Shown here piece by piece: positions 1 to 9,030 of a stretch of DNA of 64,000 nt. The DNA comes from Bradyrhizobium sp. 21. GTDB taxonomy: Bacteria; Pseudomonadota; Alphaproteobacteria; Rhizobiales; Xanthobacteraceae. Made by a program: the position numbers and the translations under genes. How positions within the stretch are numbered: position 1 is the stretch's first letter; the number at the start of each line of letters is the position of its first letter. The notes below the pieces were generated by a model. That model was not told where the DNA came from. It worked only from the letters and a program-made list of their open reading frames with translations, and did not search any database. The stretch spans positions 62,001 to 126,000 of the forward strand of contig NZ_JADPJG010000011.1 of the NCBI RefSeq assembly GCF_023073335.1. Reading direction: 5' to 3'.

Positions 1-2
1 CG

Positions 3-176
3 AACACGCTCGCGCAGACCGGCGGCATGCGGGCGGCTGCGGCCAAACTTGGCGTCAGTGCCAACACGCTCAAATCCCATACCAAGCGGATTTACGCCAA
101 GATCGGGATCCGCGGCCACGCCGAGCTGGTGCAGTCGGTTGCCCAAATCGCCCAGACGCTCGATCCCTCCGTGTAA
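3..176 (+). CDS. LuxR-family regulator, C-terminal end (partial)
   Basis: The window opens inside a reading frame that ends with TAA at 174-176 and has no start here. The last 57 residues form the second half of a LuxR/GerE helix-turn-helix: AAKLGVSANTLKSHTKRIYAK is the typical turn and recognition helix, followed by a short tail ending in LDPSV. The protein is therefore a DNA-binding transcription regulator; its sensory part lies upstream of the window, so the signal it reads cannot be told. It lies about 100 bp upstream of a TctC-type binding protein on the same strand, with a long palindrome between them. Confidence 0.85.
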   Translation, partial: NTLAQTGGMRAAAAKLGVSANTLKSHTKRIYAKIGIRGHAELVQSVAQIAQTLDPSV

Positions 177-203
177 CGTCCGCGCGTCCCGCGCACGGCG
201 TCC

Positions 204-227
204 GTCATCACCCCATGGGGTGATGAC
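204..227. promoter_or_regulatory. 24-bp perfect palindrome between the LuxR gene and the TctC gene
   Basis: The half-site GTCATCACCCCA is followed directly by its exact reverse complement TGGGGTGATGAC with no loop. A hairpin without a loop is a poor terminator and no T-run follows, so a binding site for a dimeric regulator is the more likely reading. It lies 51 bp upstream of the TctC start codon. Dimeric LuxR-type proteins bind such symmetric sites, and the gene ending just before it encodes one; that link is inference. Confidence 0.5.
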
Positions 228-277
228 CAGCGATCGGCCTGCGCAGATGATCCGCCGTGCAATACTGGAGACCACGC

Positions 278-1246
278 ATGTTACGGCTGCTGCCTGCTTT
301 GATCTCGCTTCTGTGGCTGACGCAGCCGCTGCAAGCGGAGCCGACATATCCGCAATCGACCATTCGCATCGTGCTGGGCTTCAGCCCGGGAAGCGCACCC
401 GACGTGGCGGCGCGCATCCTGGCCGAACACTTCACGGCGAAATGGGGCAAACCCGTCGTGGTCGAGAACATGCTGGGCGCGGGCGGCAACATCGCAGCCG
501 ATCACGTCGCCAAATCGGCGCCGGACGGCGCCACGCTGCTGATGGCGGGCAATGCGGCGATCGTCATCAACCCGTCTCTTTACGCAAAGCTGCCGTATGA
601 TCCGGCGCGGGATCTGGTCCCCGTGGCCCAGGTCACGATCGCGCCGAACCTCCTGGTCGTGAACAAGGAGGTGCCGGCGGCAAGCGTGCAGGAGCTGGTC
701 GATCTGGCGCGGCGCAACCCGGGCACGCTCACTTTTGCCTCGGCGGGAGTGGGCACCTCCACCCATTTGGCGGGCGAGTTATTCCAGACCATGGCGGGCA
801 TCAAGATTCAGCATGTGCCGTACCGCGACAGCGCTGCGCTGTTGAGCGATCTCACGGCCGGGCGCATCACGATGTTCTTTGGCAGCATCGCATCGGTGCT
901 GCCTCAGATCCGCGACGGCGGACTTCGCGCTCTGGCGATCACATCGCTGCGGCGCTCACCGGCCGTTCCTGATCTGTCGACGCTTGATGAACTCGGTTTC
1001 CGCGGGTTCGATGCCACCGCCTGGTTTGGCTTGATGGCGCCTGCCGGCACGCCGGCGTCGGTGATCGCCATGTTGCACGACGAGGCGCAGAAGGCAGTGT
1101 CCGCGCCGGCCGCGCGCGCGAAGTTCGCTGCGCTCGGCATGGAAGCCGTGACACGCACGCCGGACGAATTCGCCGCCGAGATCCGGGTCGAAACGCCGAG
1201 ATGGGCGGAACTGATCAGGCGGGTGGGAATCGCGCCGATCCAGTAA
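278..1246 (+). CDS. TctC/Bug-family periplasmic substrate-binding protein
   Basis: A 322-residue exported binding protein of the tripartite tricarboxylate transporter (Bug) family. Residues 1-20 are a signal peptide ending LQA, and the mature part starts with the family pattern YPQSTIRIVLGFSPGSAPDVAARILAEH split over two strands and a helix; the later segment VPYRDSAALLSDLTAGRI is the usual ligand-pocket helix. The ATG at 278 was preferred over an in-frame ATG at 257 because it is preceded by CTGGAG at 265-270 and starts the signal peptide cleanly. No TctA/TctB membrane partner is next to it, which is common for Bug orphans in Bradyrhizobium and Bordetella. The ligand, usually a carboxylic acid, cannot be told. 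Confidence 0.85.
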   Translation: MLRLLPALISLLWLTQPLQAEPTYPQSTIRIVLGFSPGSAPDVAARILAEHFTAKWGKPVVVENMLGAGGNIAADHVAKSAPDGATLLMAGNAAIVINPSLYAKLPYDPARDLVPVAQVTIAPNLLVVNKEVPAASVQELVDLARRNPGTLTFASAGVGTSTHLAGELFQTMAGIKIQHVPYRDSAALLSDLTAGRITMFFGSIASVLPQIRDGGLRALAITSLRRSPAVPDLSTLDELGFRGFDATAWFGLMAPAGTPASVIAMLHDEAQKAVSAPAARAKFAALGMEAVTRTPDEFAAEIRVETPRWAELIRRVGIAPIQ

Positions 1247-1266
1247 TCGGCGCGGCCATCAGAGCC

Positions 1267-1800
1267 TCAAGCCGCCGACTTCTTCTTCGCTTTCGGCTTG
1301 GCCGCCTTCGGGATCACCGGCGCCTCCGGCGTGCCCTCGATCGAGGACAGTCGGCCGGCCGTGAAGGTGTAGATGCCCGCGCGCGGACCGGTCGTCCACG
1401 TCACGACCGCAACGCGCCTGCCGGCGGCATCATTCGAGAAGTTGACGTTCGAGGGCGCGCCGATGCCGCGCACCACGTCGCATTCGGTGTGGCCGAGCGC
1501 GACGGTGCCGCCCATGGGCGCGGGCGACGTCGTCGACGCATTGGCATCAGCCGGACCGGGCGGCGGCGCCATGCCGGCACAGCCCCCGTCGGCGCCGACC
1601 AGATCCTCGGCCCTAACCGGCCTGTCGGGGGTCAGCGGCGGCGACTCAATCGAGATGTTGCGGATGAACAGCCGGCTCGGCGTGTTGAACCACTGGGCAT
1701 CCCTGGAGAACATATCGGCCCCGCCCGAGCAGCCAGCGACCAGCGGGGCTACCGCAGCCAAAGCAACTATGAGCGATCTGGGAAGCTTTTGATGTCGCAC
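1267..1800 (-). CDS. Hypothetical lipoprotein
   Basis: A 177-residue protein with a basic start, a hydrophobic stretch and the lipobox LVAGC, so the cysteine at about residue 24 should be lipidated. The middle holds conserved-looking TECDVVRGIGAPSNVNFSNDAAGRR and a TWTTGPRAGIYTFTAGRLSSIEG beta segment, resembling small outer-membrane-assembly-type lipoproteins such as BamE/SmpA, where a cystatin-like domain follows the lipobox. That resemblance is tentative. The tail is rich in lysine and alanine. It lies downstream of holC on the same strand, 127 bp away. Confidence 0.7.
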   Translation of the reverse strand: MRHQKLPRSLIVALAAVAPLVAGCSGGADMFSRDAQWFNTPSRLFIRNISIESPPLTPDRPVRAEDLVGADGGCAGMAPPPGPADANASTTSPAPMGGTVALGHTECDVVRGIGAPSNVNFSNDAAGRRVAVVTWTTGPRAGIYTFTAGRLSSIEGTPEAPVIPKAAKPKAKKKSAA

Positions 1801-1927
1801 GATAAACTAAATTCCCCGTGTGAAGGACCGACCCTAAGCGATTGTCCCAACATCACTTTGCGGCACGATGGTGACCAAAGCCATCATCGCCCGAAAAGTG
1901 CAAATTATCATTAATTGCGAGCGGCTG

Positions 1928-2380
1928 CTAATTCCGCTTCTGCCACCGGCCCCGCTCGTCGGCCTGCCAATAGGTGACATCAAATCCCCGCGCCTTGCAA
2001 TCCGTCCAGGCGCTGCGGGCGAACGCAAGCGCGTCCGGATCGTCGCCGTTGAACAGCAGCACCATGCGCTCATAGCCCTGCGCGTCCTGCGGCAGCGCGG
2101 CGTTGTCGACGAGGAAGCGGACATTGGCACCGTTCGGATTGTCCTCCTCGACCGTCAGCACGATCGGCTGATCGGCGGCGTCGCTCAAGCGCCATGTCGC
2201 GTGCGGCAGGAAGGAATCGTCACGATAGGTCCACAGATGGGCGTCGAGTCCATCGGCACGCTCCGGCGAATTCGACTGCACCACGACGCGCCAGCCGCGC
2301 TCGAGCGATTTCTCGAGAAGCGGCGGCAACACGTTCTCCACCGTCATGTTTTGTAGATGATAGAACAGCACTTCAGGCAT
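1928..2380 (-). CDS. holC: DNA polymerase III subunit chi
   Basis: A 150-residue protein matching the chi subunit of the clamp-loader complex: the start MPEVLFYHLQNMTVENVLPPLLEKSLERGW and the segment GLDAHLWTYRDDSFLPH are hallmarks (shown here in pieces by key residues only). Chi binds psi and single-strand-binding protein and helps unload primase. Alphaproteobacteria carry a clear chi but usually no recognisable psi. The gene starts 6 bp after pepA stops, the same pepA-holC pairing as in enterobacteria, so the two are co-transcribed. Confidence 0.92.
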   Translation of the reverse strand: MPEVLFYHLQNMTVENVLPPLLEKSLERGWRVVVQSNSPERADGLDAHLWTYRDDSFLPHATWRLSDAADQPIVLTVEEDNPNGANVRFLVDNAALPQDAQGYERMVLLFNGDDPDALAFARSAWTDCKARGFDVTYWQADERGRWQKRN

Positions 2381-2386
2381 CTTGGG

Positions 2387-3886
2387 TCATTTGCGCTCGT
2401 AATGGTCGGCGACCAGACGGTCGAGCAAACGGACGCCATAGCCGCTTCCCCAGCTCTGGTTGATGTCGGTCTTCGGCGCGCCCATGGCGGTGCCGGCGAT
2501 GTCGAGATGCGCCCAGGGCGTGCCGTCGACGAAACGCTGGAGGAACTGTGCTGCGGTGATCGAGCCGCCATGGCGGCCGCCGGTGTTCTTCATGTCGGCG
2601 AACTGGGAATCGATCAGCTTGTCGTATTCGGGGCCAAGCGGCAGGCGCCAGACCTTCTCGCCGCTCTCGATGCCGGCGGCCAGCAGCCGCTCGGCAAGCT
2701 CGTCATTGTTGGAGAACATGCCTGCATGCTCGGTACCGAGCGCGACCACGATCGCACCGGTCAAAGTCGCCAGATCCACCATGAATTTCGGCTTGGTTTT
2801 CTTGGCGACGTACCAGAGCACATCGGCAAGCACCAGGCGGCCTTCCGCGTCGGTGTTGATGATCTCGATGGTCTGGCCGGACATCGAGGTGACGATGTCG
2901 CCCGGGCGTTGCGCATTGCCGTCGGGCATGTTTTCGACGAGGCCGATGGCGCCGACGACGTTGACCTTGGCCTTGCGTGCCGCGAGCGCGTGCATCAGGC
3001 CGACGACGCAGGCAGCGCCGCCCATGTCGCCCTTCATGTCCTCCATGCTGCCGGCCGGCTTGATCGAAATGCCGCCGGTGTCGAAGCAGACGCCCTTGCC
3101 GACGAAGGCAACCGGTGCCTCACCCTTCTTGCCGCCGTCCCAGTGCATGATCACGGTGCGGCTCGGCCGCGCCGAGCCCTGGCCGACACCGAGCAGCGCG
3201 CCCATGCCGAGCTTGTCCATCGCCTTGACGTCGAGCACCTCGATCTTGACGCCGAGCTTGCGGAGCAGGCCTGCGCGGCGCGCGAACTCCTCGGGGAAAA
3301 GCACGTTCGGCGGTTCGTTGACGAGGTCGCGCGCGATGACCACGCCGTCCACGATCGCCCCGGCCGAGACAAACGTCTTCTTCGCGGCGGCGGCATCGCC
3401 GACCGCAAGCGAGATTTCGGCGCGCGAGCCGCCCTCCTCGCCGTCCTTCTTCTTGGTCTTGTAGCGGTCGAATTTGTAGGTGCGCAGCCGCAGGCCGGAG
3501 GCGATCGCGACCGCCTGCTCGCTGGTCATGGCGCCATCGGGCAGTTCCGCCATGATGGTCATGGCCGCCGCCCCGGCGGGAAGCTTGCTCGCCGCCACGC
3601 CGCCGAATTTGAGGAAGTCGTTCGCCTTCAGGCCGACCGCCTTGCCGGCGCCGATCACGATCAGACGGGTGGCCTTCACCCCCTCCGGCGCCAGGATGTC
3701 CAGCGCGGCGCCGCTTTTGCCTTTGAAGGCGGCGGCGGAGGCTGCCCGCTTCACGAGTTCGGTGGCACCGCCCAGCGCCTTGGCCGTCGCCGGGCCGACC
3801 TTCAGACTGTCGTTGCAGAACACGACCAGGGTGCCACGGGCGGCGGCAGACAATGGGACGAAGCCGACCTTGATGGCATCGGACAT
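2387..3886 (-). CDS. pepA: Leucyl aminopeptidase (M17 family)
   Basis: A 499-residue cytosolic aminopeptidase that removes N-terminal residues from peptides using two metal ions. The family signature [12 protein letters not shown] is intact, and so is the metal-binding block [17 protein letters not shown] with [10 protein letters not shown] after it; the N-terminal third is the regulatory domain. The ATG at 3886 (MSDAIKVGF) is preceded by TGGAGGAG at 3893-3900, ideal spacing, so a longer in-frame start at 3937 is rejected. It leads a short operon with holC and is divergent from lptF. Confidence 0.96.
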   Translation of the reverse strand: MSDAIKVGFVPLSAAARGTLVVFCNDSLKVGPATAKALGGATELVKRAASAAAFKGKSGAALDILAPEGVKATRLIVIGAGKAVGLKANDFLKFGGVAASKLPAGAAAMTIMAELPDGAMTSEQAVAIASGLRLRTYKFDRYKTKKKDGEEGGSRAEISLAVGDAAAAKKTFVSAGAIVDGVVIARDLVNEPPNVLFPEEFARRAGLLRKLGVKIEVLDVKAMDKLGMGALLGVGQGSARPSRTVIMHWDGGKKGEAPVAFVGKGVCFDTGGISIKPAGSMEDMKGDMGGAACVVGLMHALAARKAKVNVVGAIGLVENMPDGNAQRPGDIVTSMSGQTIEIINTDAEGRLVLADVLWYVAKKTKPKFMVDLATLTGAIVVALGTEHAGMFSNNDELAERLLAAGIESGEKVWRLPLGPEYDKLIDSQFADMKNTGGRHGGSITAAQFLQRFVDGTPWAHLDIAGTAMGAPKTDINQSWGSGYGVRLLDRLVADHYERK

Positions 3887-4226
3887 GAGTAACTCCTCCA
3901 AAACATGCGGCTTTTTGCCCGTAGGCGATCCCGGCACGGGCCGGACCTGAACGGCGATTCACTAAGCCTTCCCCACTATGGGCCAGCGGCGGCGCAGATG
4001 CCAAGCACCCGCCGTGGCCGTGATGCCACAATGAGGGAAATATTAACCATATATTGAGGGTGCCACGGGGCAGCCATTTTGTTGACGGAACAAGGGGATG
4101 GTAGTGAGACAAGTAAGCCGGCGGAAGAGGTGGTTGGCCGACCTTGGGGATCCCCTCGCGGGGATTGGTTGGACAGCCAGAATTCCGGCCGGCATTGGGG
4201 ACTTGGTGGGATTCGTGCGGTAGCGC
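3887..4226. other. Divergent intergenic region pepA / lptF
   Basis: This 340-bp spacer must hold the promoters for pepA (leftward) and the lptF operon (rightward). It contains an AT-rich core around 4038-4058 with TTAACCATATATTGA, one base off the CtrA-type pattern TTAA-N7-TTAA, and a 6-bp stem ATCCCC-TCGC-GGGGAT at 4150-4165 in the expected lptF leader. No convincing open frame was seen. Confidence 0.4.
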
Positions 4227-5396
4227 ATGGGGTCAATTGATAGGTATATCTTCCGCACGACGCTCGCGTCGTTTGCGCTGGTCCTGGTCAGCCTCACGGG
4301 CGTGATCTGGATTACGCAGGCGTTGCGCGGCATCGACCTGATGACGAGCCAGGGTCAGACCATTCTGACCTTCCTCGGCATCACCAGTCTCGTCGTGCCA
4401 GCCCTGGTGCTGATCATCTCGCCGATCGCGCTGATGATCGCGATCTCGCACACGCTGAACAAGCTCGCGACCGATTCCGAGATCATCGTGATGAATGCCG
4501 CCGGCTTCTCGCCGTTCCGGCTGTTCTATCCGTTCTTCTACGCCACCTGCGTGGTGGCGCTGCTGGTCGCCTTCATCGCGGCCTATCTCGCCCCGGACGG
4601 CATGCGGCGGATCAAGCAGTGGGACGCCGAGATCACCGCCGACGTGCTCACCAACATCCTCCAGCCCGGCCGCTTCGCCCAGCTCGACAAGAACCTGACG
4701 ATCCGGATTCGCGAGCGCCAGCCCGGCGGCATCCTCGCCGGCATCTTCATCGACGATCGTCGCGATCCGAACGAGCGCGTCTCGATCGTCGCCGAGCACG
4801 GCGAAGTCGTGAAGAACGAGACCGGATCGTTCCTGGTGCTGGAGACCGGCAATCTCCAGCGCTTCGAGGCCGGCAAGCGCGATCCCGCGCTGGTGGCGTT
4901 CGGCCGTTATGGCTTCGACATGTCGAAGTTCTCGGGCCAGGGCCGCGACGTCACCCTCGGCATCCGTGAGCGTTATCTCTGGGAGCTGCTCTCGCCGTCC
5001 GAGGACGACCCCGTCTACAAGCAGATTCCCGGCCAGTTCCGCTCGGCCTTGCATGACAGCCTGTTGGCGCCGATCTATCCGTTCGCCTTTGCCGTGCTGA
5101 CCTTCGCGTTCCTGGGTGCGCCTCGCACCACCCGCCAGAGCCGCAATTTCTCGATCGGCTCCTCGATCTTGGCAGTGTTCGGCCTGCGCATGGCTGGCTT
5201 CGCTTGCTCGGTGATGGCCGTGAAATCGCCGGCCGCGGTGCTGGTCCAATATGCGATGGTCATTGGTGCCATCGGCATGGGGCTCGCAATCATCATTGGC
5301 GGCCTCGTGGTCGAACCGCCGGCTCGCCTCATGGAGGCCATCAACAGGTCGAACGCGCGCATCGCGCGCCTGTTCGGACGGCCGGCCGCCGCATGA
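4227..5396 (+). CDS. lptF: LPS export ABC transporter permease LptF
   Basis: A 389-residue inner-membrane permease of the LptB2FG complex, which extracts lipopolysaccharide from the inner membrane and feeds it to the periplasmic bridge. It shows the YjgP/YjgQ layout: membrane segments around residues 12-34, 50-75 and 98-120, a periplasmic beta-jellyroll of about 150 residues (NLTIRIRERQPGGILAGIFIDD), then three C-terminal membrane segments. The start ATG at 4227 lacks a strong ribosome-binding site but begins the family motif IDRYIFR. Its stop overlaps the lptG start as ATGA. Confidence 0.95.
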   Translation: MGSIDRYIFRTTLASFALVLVSLTGVIWITQALRGIDLMTSQGQTILTFLGITSLVVPALVLIISPIALMIAISHTLNKLATDSEIIVMNAAGFSPFRLFYPFFYATCVVALLVAFIAAYLAPDGMRRIKQWDAEITADVLTNILQPGRFAQLDKNLTIRIRERQPGGILAGIFIDDRRDPNERVSIVAEHGEVVKNETGSFLVLETGNLQRFEAGKRDPALVAFGRYGFDMSKFSGQGRDVTLGIRERYLWELLSPSEDDPVYKQIPGQFRSALHDSLLAPIYPFAFAVLTFAFLGAPRTTRQSRNFSIGSSILAVFGLRMAGFACSVMAVKSPAAVLVQYAMVIGAIGMGLAIIIGGLVVEPPARLMEAINRSNARIARLFGRPAAA

Positions 5397-6490
5397 GCAT
5401 GCTCACCAACACACTCGGGCGCTATTTCGCCGGCCGTTTCGTTGTCGCAGCACTTGGCGTGTTCGCCAGCATTTTCCTGCTGCTGGTACTGGTCGATTAC
5501 ATCGAGATGGTGCGCAAGACCTCAGGCCTTGCATCCGCCTCCGCGGTCATGGTGGCCGAGACCTCGCTGTTCCGCGTGCCGCAGCTCCTCGAGAAGCTGA
5601 CGCCGTTCTGCATGCTGATCGGCGCCATGACCTGCTATCTCGCCCTCTCCCGCCGGCTCGAGCTCGTGGTCGCGCGCGCCGCCGGGGTCTCCGCATGGCA
5701 ATTCATCTCGCCGGCGCTGGGCAGCGCGCTCCTGATCGGCGTGATCGCCACCGTTGCCTACAATCCGATGTCGGCCAATCTGCGCGAGCTCTCCAAGCGC
5801 ATGGAGGCCGAGCTGTTCGGCTCGGCGCCCGGCGGCGGCATCCAGGACGCCACCGGATTCTGGCTCAACCAGAAGACCAGCGACGGCGAGACGATCATCA
5901 ACGCGGCGCGCAGCGAGCAGCAGGGCATCCGACTCACGGGACTGACGCTGTTCCGGTTTGACACAGAGCAGCACTTCAAGGAGCGGGTCGAGGCGCGCGA
6001 GGCGACGCTCTCGCTCGGCCGTTGGTGGTTCAGGGACGTGCGCCGTTTCTCGCTGGATTCGCCGCCCGTCGACCAGGCCGTTTTGGAAATTCCAACCACG
6101 CTGACCGAGGCGCAGATCCGCAACAGCTTTTCCACACCCGAGACTGTGTCCTTTTGGCAACTACCGAGCTACATCCGTTCGTCCGAAAGCTCGGGCTTCG
6201 CGACAGCCGGATACCGACTCCAGTATCAGAAGCTTCTGGCGCAGCCGTTTTTGCTGGCGGCCATGGTGATGCTCGCGGCCTCCGTGTCGTTGCGCTTCTT
6301 CCGGATGGGCGGCGTGCAGAAGATGGTTTTGAGTGGCGTGGGCGCAGGCTTTCTGCTCTACGTTTTGTCGAAAGTGACTGAAGATTTGAGCAAGGCTGAG
6401 TTGATGCATCCGATCGCTGCGGCGTGGTTGCCCGTGGTGGTGGGCGGCCTCACCGGCTTTTTGGCCTTGCTGTATCAGGAGGACGGATAG
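5393..6490 (+). CDS. lptG: LPS export ABC transporter permease LptG
   Basis: A 365-residue partner of LptF in the LptB2FG transporter. Start ATG at 5393 overlaps the lptF stop by 4 nt (ATGA), indicating translational coupling; the sequence begins MSMLTNTLGRYFAGRF, typical of LptG. Membrane segments near residues 15-37, 60-80 and 100-120, a periplasmic domain, and a C-terminal trio of helices containing QKMVLSGVGAGFLLYVLSK. Its TAG stop shares its last base with the GTG start of lptD. Confidence 0.95.
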   Translation: MSMLTNTLGRYFAGRFVVAALGVFASIFLLLVLVDYIEMVRKTSGLASASAVMVAETSLFRVPQLLEKLTPFCMLIGAMTCYLALSRRLELVVARAAGVSAWQFISPALGSALLIGVIATVAYNPMSANLRELSKRMEAELFGSAPGGGIQDATGFWLNQKTSDGETIINAARSEQQGIRLTGLTLFRFDTEQHFKERVEAREATLSLGRWWFRDVRRFSLDSPPVDQAVLEIPTTLTEAQIRNSFSTPETVSFWQLPSYIRSSESSGFATAGYRLQYQKLLAQPFLLAAMVMLAASVSLRFFRMGGVQKMVLSGVGAGFLLYVLSKVTEDLSKAELMHPIAAAWLPVVVGGLTGFLALLYQEDG

Positions 6491-8976
6491 TGACGGCCGT
6501 CCACCGCGGACTCGTGTCTCGTTTGACGCGACGCACATTGGTGCGCGCGAACGGGTGCGGCTTGTCCGTCCGCAGGTTCCTGCTCGCTGTCGTCGCGGCT
6601 GCCTCGCTTGGCGGCCTGATCGACGTCGCAGCCGTGGCGCCGGCCTCGGCGCAGTACACCTACAATCCGCTGCCGCCGCGTCCGAAGCCGCCGAAGGCCG
6701 CCAACGACAACCAGATGCTGGTTCAGGCGACCGAGGTCGATTACGACTACAACAATTCGCGCGTCTCCGCGGTCGGCAACGTCCAGCTGTTCTACAACGG
6801 CACCAGCGTCGAGGCCGACAAGGTCATCTACGACCAGAAGACCAAGCGGCTCCATGCCGAAGGCAACATCCGCATGACGGATGCCGACGGCAAGATCACC
6901 TATGCCGAGATCATGGATCTCTCCGACGACTACCGTGACGGCTTCGTCGATTCGCTGCGCGTGGACACGGCGGACCAGACCCGCATGGCCGCGAGCCGCG
7001 CCGACCGCTCCAGCGGCAACTACACGGTGTTCGAGAACGGCGTCTACACGGCCTGCGCGCCGTGCAAGGACGATCCGAAGAAGCCGCCGCTATGGCAGGT
7101 CAAGGGTGCGCGCATCATCCACGACCAGCAGGAGAAGATGCTCTATTTCGAGACGGCGCAGCTCGAATTCTTCGGCGTGCCGATCGCCTACATGCCCTAT
7201 TTCTCGACGCCCGATCCGACAGTGAAGCGCAAGACCGGCTTCCTGATGCCGGGCTTTACGTCGAACACGCCGTTCGGTTACGGCGTCGAGGTTCCGTTCT
7301 ACTGGGCGATCGCGCCCGACATGGACGCCACCTTCAACCCGCGCATCACGTCCAAGCAGGGCGTGCTGTTCCAGGCCGAATTCCGCCAGCGCCTGATGGA
7401 CGGCGCCTATCAGATCCGCGTCTACGGTATCGACCAGCTCGACCGCAGCGCGCTTGCCGGCCAGCCCGGCGACAAGCAGTTCCGGGGCGCCGTCGATACC
7501 AAAGGTCAGTTCGCACTGAACGACAAATGGGTCTGGGGGTGGGAAGGCGTCCTGATGTCCGACTATTATTTCTTCTCGGACTATCGGTTATCGCAATATC
7601 GCGATCCGCTGGGATCGTTCCTGTACCTGCCGACGGATGCGATCTCGCAGCTCTATCTGACCGGTGTCGGCAATCGCAGCTTCTTCGACGCGCGCACGAT
7701 GTACTGGCTGAGTTACTCGGGCAACCAGAGCCAGGTGCCGGTCGTCTACCCCGTGATCGACTATTCGAACGTGCTGAACTATCCGGTGTTCGGCGGCGAG
7801 TTCAGCTACAAGACCAATTTCGTGAACCTGTCGCGTGATACCGCGGTGTTCGATCCGATCACGACGCTCGCCAACACCAACAGCCTGTGCGCGACGGCGT
7901 CGGCCGATCCGCTCGCGCGCACGCCGTCGCAGTGCCTGCTGCGCGGCTTCCCCGGCACCTACACCCGCCTGAGCGCCGAAGCGCAGTGGCGCAAGTCCTT
8001 CACCGATCCCTTCGGTGAGATCTGGACGCCGTTCGCCATTCTGCGCGCCGACGCGATCAATTCCTCGATCTCGAACCAGCCGGGCGTGTCGAACTACCTG
8101 CCCGTCGGCGACACCCAGGCGTTGCGCCTGATGCCGACCGTCGGCCTCGAATACCGCTATCCCTTCATCAACATTCAGCCTTGGGGCTCGACCACCGTCG
8201 AGCCGATCGCGCAGATCATCATCCGGCCGAACGAGACCTATGCCGGCAAGTTCCCCAACGAGGACGCGCAGAGCATGGTGTTCGACGCATCGAACCTGTT
8301 CAGCGTCGACAAGTTCTCCGGCTACGACCGCGTCGAGGGCGGCGGCCGCGCCAATGTCGGCGTGCAGTCCACCACGCAATTCGACAGGGGTGGCGCCGTC
8401 AAGGTGCTGTTCGGCCAGTCCTACCAGCTGTTCGGCATGAACTCTTTCGCGGTCCAGGATTCCATCAACACCGGCCTGGATTCCGGCCTGCAAAAGCCGC
8501 GCTCCGATTATGTGGCGAGCGCCGCCTACTCGCCCAACAGCACCTATACGTTCAGCGTCCGCTCCCGCATGGACGAGCAGACCTGGAACATCCAGCGCTT
8601 CGAGGCGGAAGGCCGCGCCAACTTCAACCGCTGGTCGATCAGCATGATGTACGGCAATTACGCGCCGCAGCCGGAACTCGGCTATCTGACGCGCCGCGAG
8701 GGCATCCTGACCTCAGGCTCGATCAAGGTCGCAGCCAATTGGGTGGTGACAGGCTCGGCGCGCTGGGACCTGGAGGCCAACAAGATCAACCAGTATGTGC
8801 TCGGTGCCGGCTACGTCGACGATTGTTTTGTGCTCGGCTTGAACTACGTAACTGCGTATAGCTATTCCGCGGGCTCGGCGCCGCCCGTGCTGAACCACGC
8901 GATCATGTTCCAGATCGGCCTGCGTACGCTGGCGAACACGGCGACGACCAGCAGTTCCGGCGGCGGCCTCCAGTGA
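6490..8976 (+). CDS. lptD: LPS-assembly outer-membrane protein LptD
   Basis: An 828-residue outer-membrane protein that inserts lipopolysaccharide into the outer leaflet. The GTG at 6490 is chosen because AGGAGG lies at 6477-6482 and the GTG shares one base with the lptG stop; the upstream in-frame ATG inside lptG has no such support. A signal peptide ends near ASAQ. Residues about 70-180 are the LptA-like jellyroll (ATEVDYDYNNSRVSAVGNVQ) and the rest is the 26-strand barrel. Cysteine pairs CAPC and a later pair in the barrel could form the disulfides known from the family. Confidence 0.95.
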   Translation: MTAVHRGLVSRLTRRTLVRANGCGLSVRRFLLAVVAAASLGGLIDVAAVAPASAQYTYNPLPPRPKPPKAANDNQMLVQATEVDYDYNNSRVSAVGNVQLFYNGTSVEADKVIYDQKTKRLHAEGNIRMTDADGKITYAEIMDLSDDYRDGFVDSLRVDTADQTRMAASRADRSSGNYTVFENGVYTACAPCKDDPKKPPLWQVKGARIIHDQQEKMLYFETAQLEFFGVPIAYMPYFSTPDPTVKRKTGFLMPGFTSNTPFGYGVEVPFYWAIAPDMDATFNPRITSKQGVLFQAEFRQRLMDGAYQIRVYGIDQLDRSALAGQPGDKQFRGAVDTKGQFALNDKWVWGWEGVLMSDYYFFSDYRLSQYRDPLGSFLYLPTDAISQLYLTGVGNRSFFDARTMYWLSYSGNQSQVPVVYPVIDYSNVLNYPVFGGEFSYKTNFVNLSRDTAVFDPITTLANTNSLCATASADPLARTPSQCLLRGFPGTYTRLSAEAQWRKSFTDPFGEIWTPFAILRADAINSSISNQPGVSNYLPVGDTQALRLMPTVGLEYRYPFINIQPWGSTTVEPIAQIIIRPNETYAGKFPNEDAQSMVFDASNLFSVDKFSGYDRVEGGGRANVGVQSTTQFDRGGAVKVLFGQSYQLFGMNSFAVQDSINTGLDSGLQKPRSDYVASAAYSPNSTYTFSVRSRMDEQTWNIQRFEAEGRANFNRWSISMMYGNYAPQPELGYLTRREGILTSGSIKVAANWVVTGSARWDLEANKINQYVLGAGYVDDCFVLGLNYVTAYSYSAGSAPPVLNHAIMFQIGLRTLANTATTSSSGGGLQ

Positions 8977-9030
8977 ACGGTTTGAAGGTGCCGGCCGCGT
9001 GTTCCCGATCGCAGGTTCACCGGGGCTGAC

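Noticed and set aside
2357..3892. 511-residue frame antisense to pepA
   Set aside because: Shadow of a GC-rich gene: pepA on the other strand has intact family motifs and a strong ribosome-binding site, and the antisense translation matches no family.
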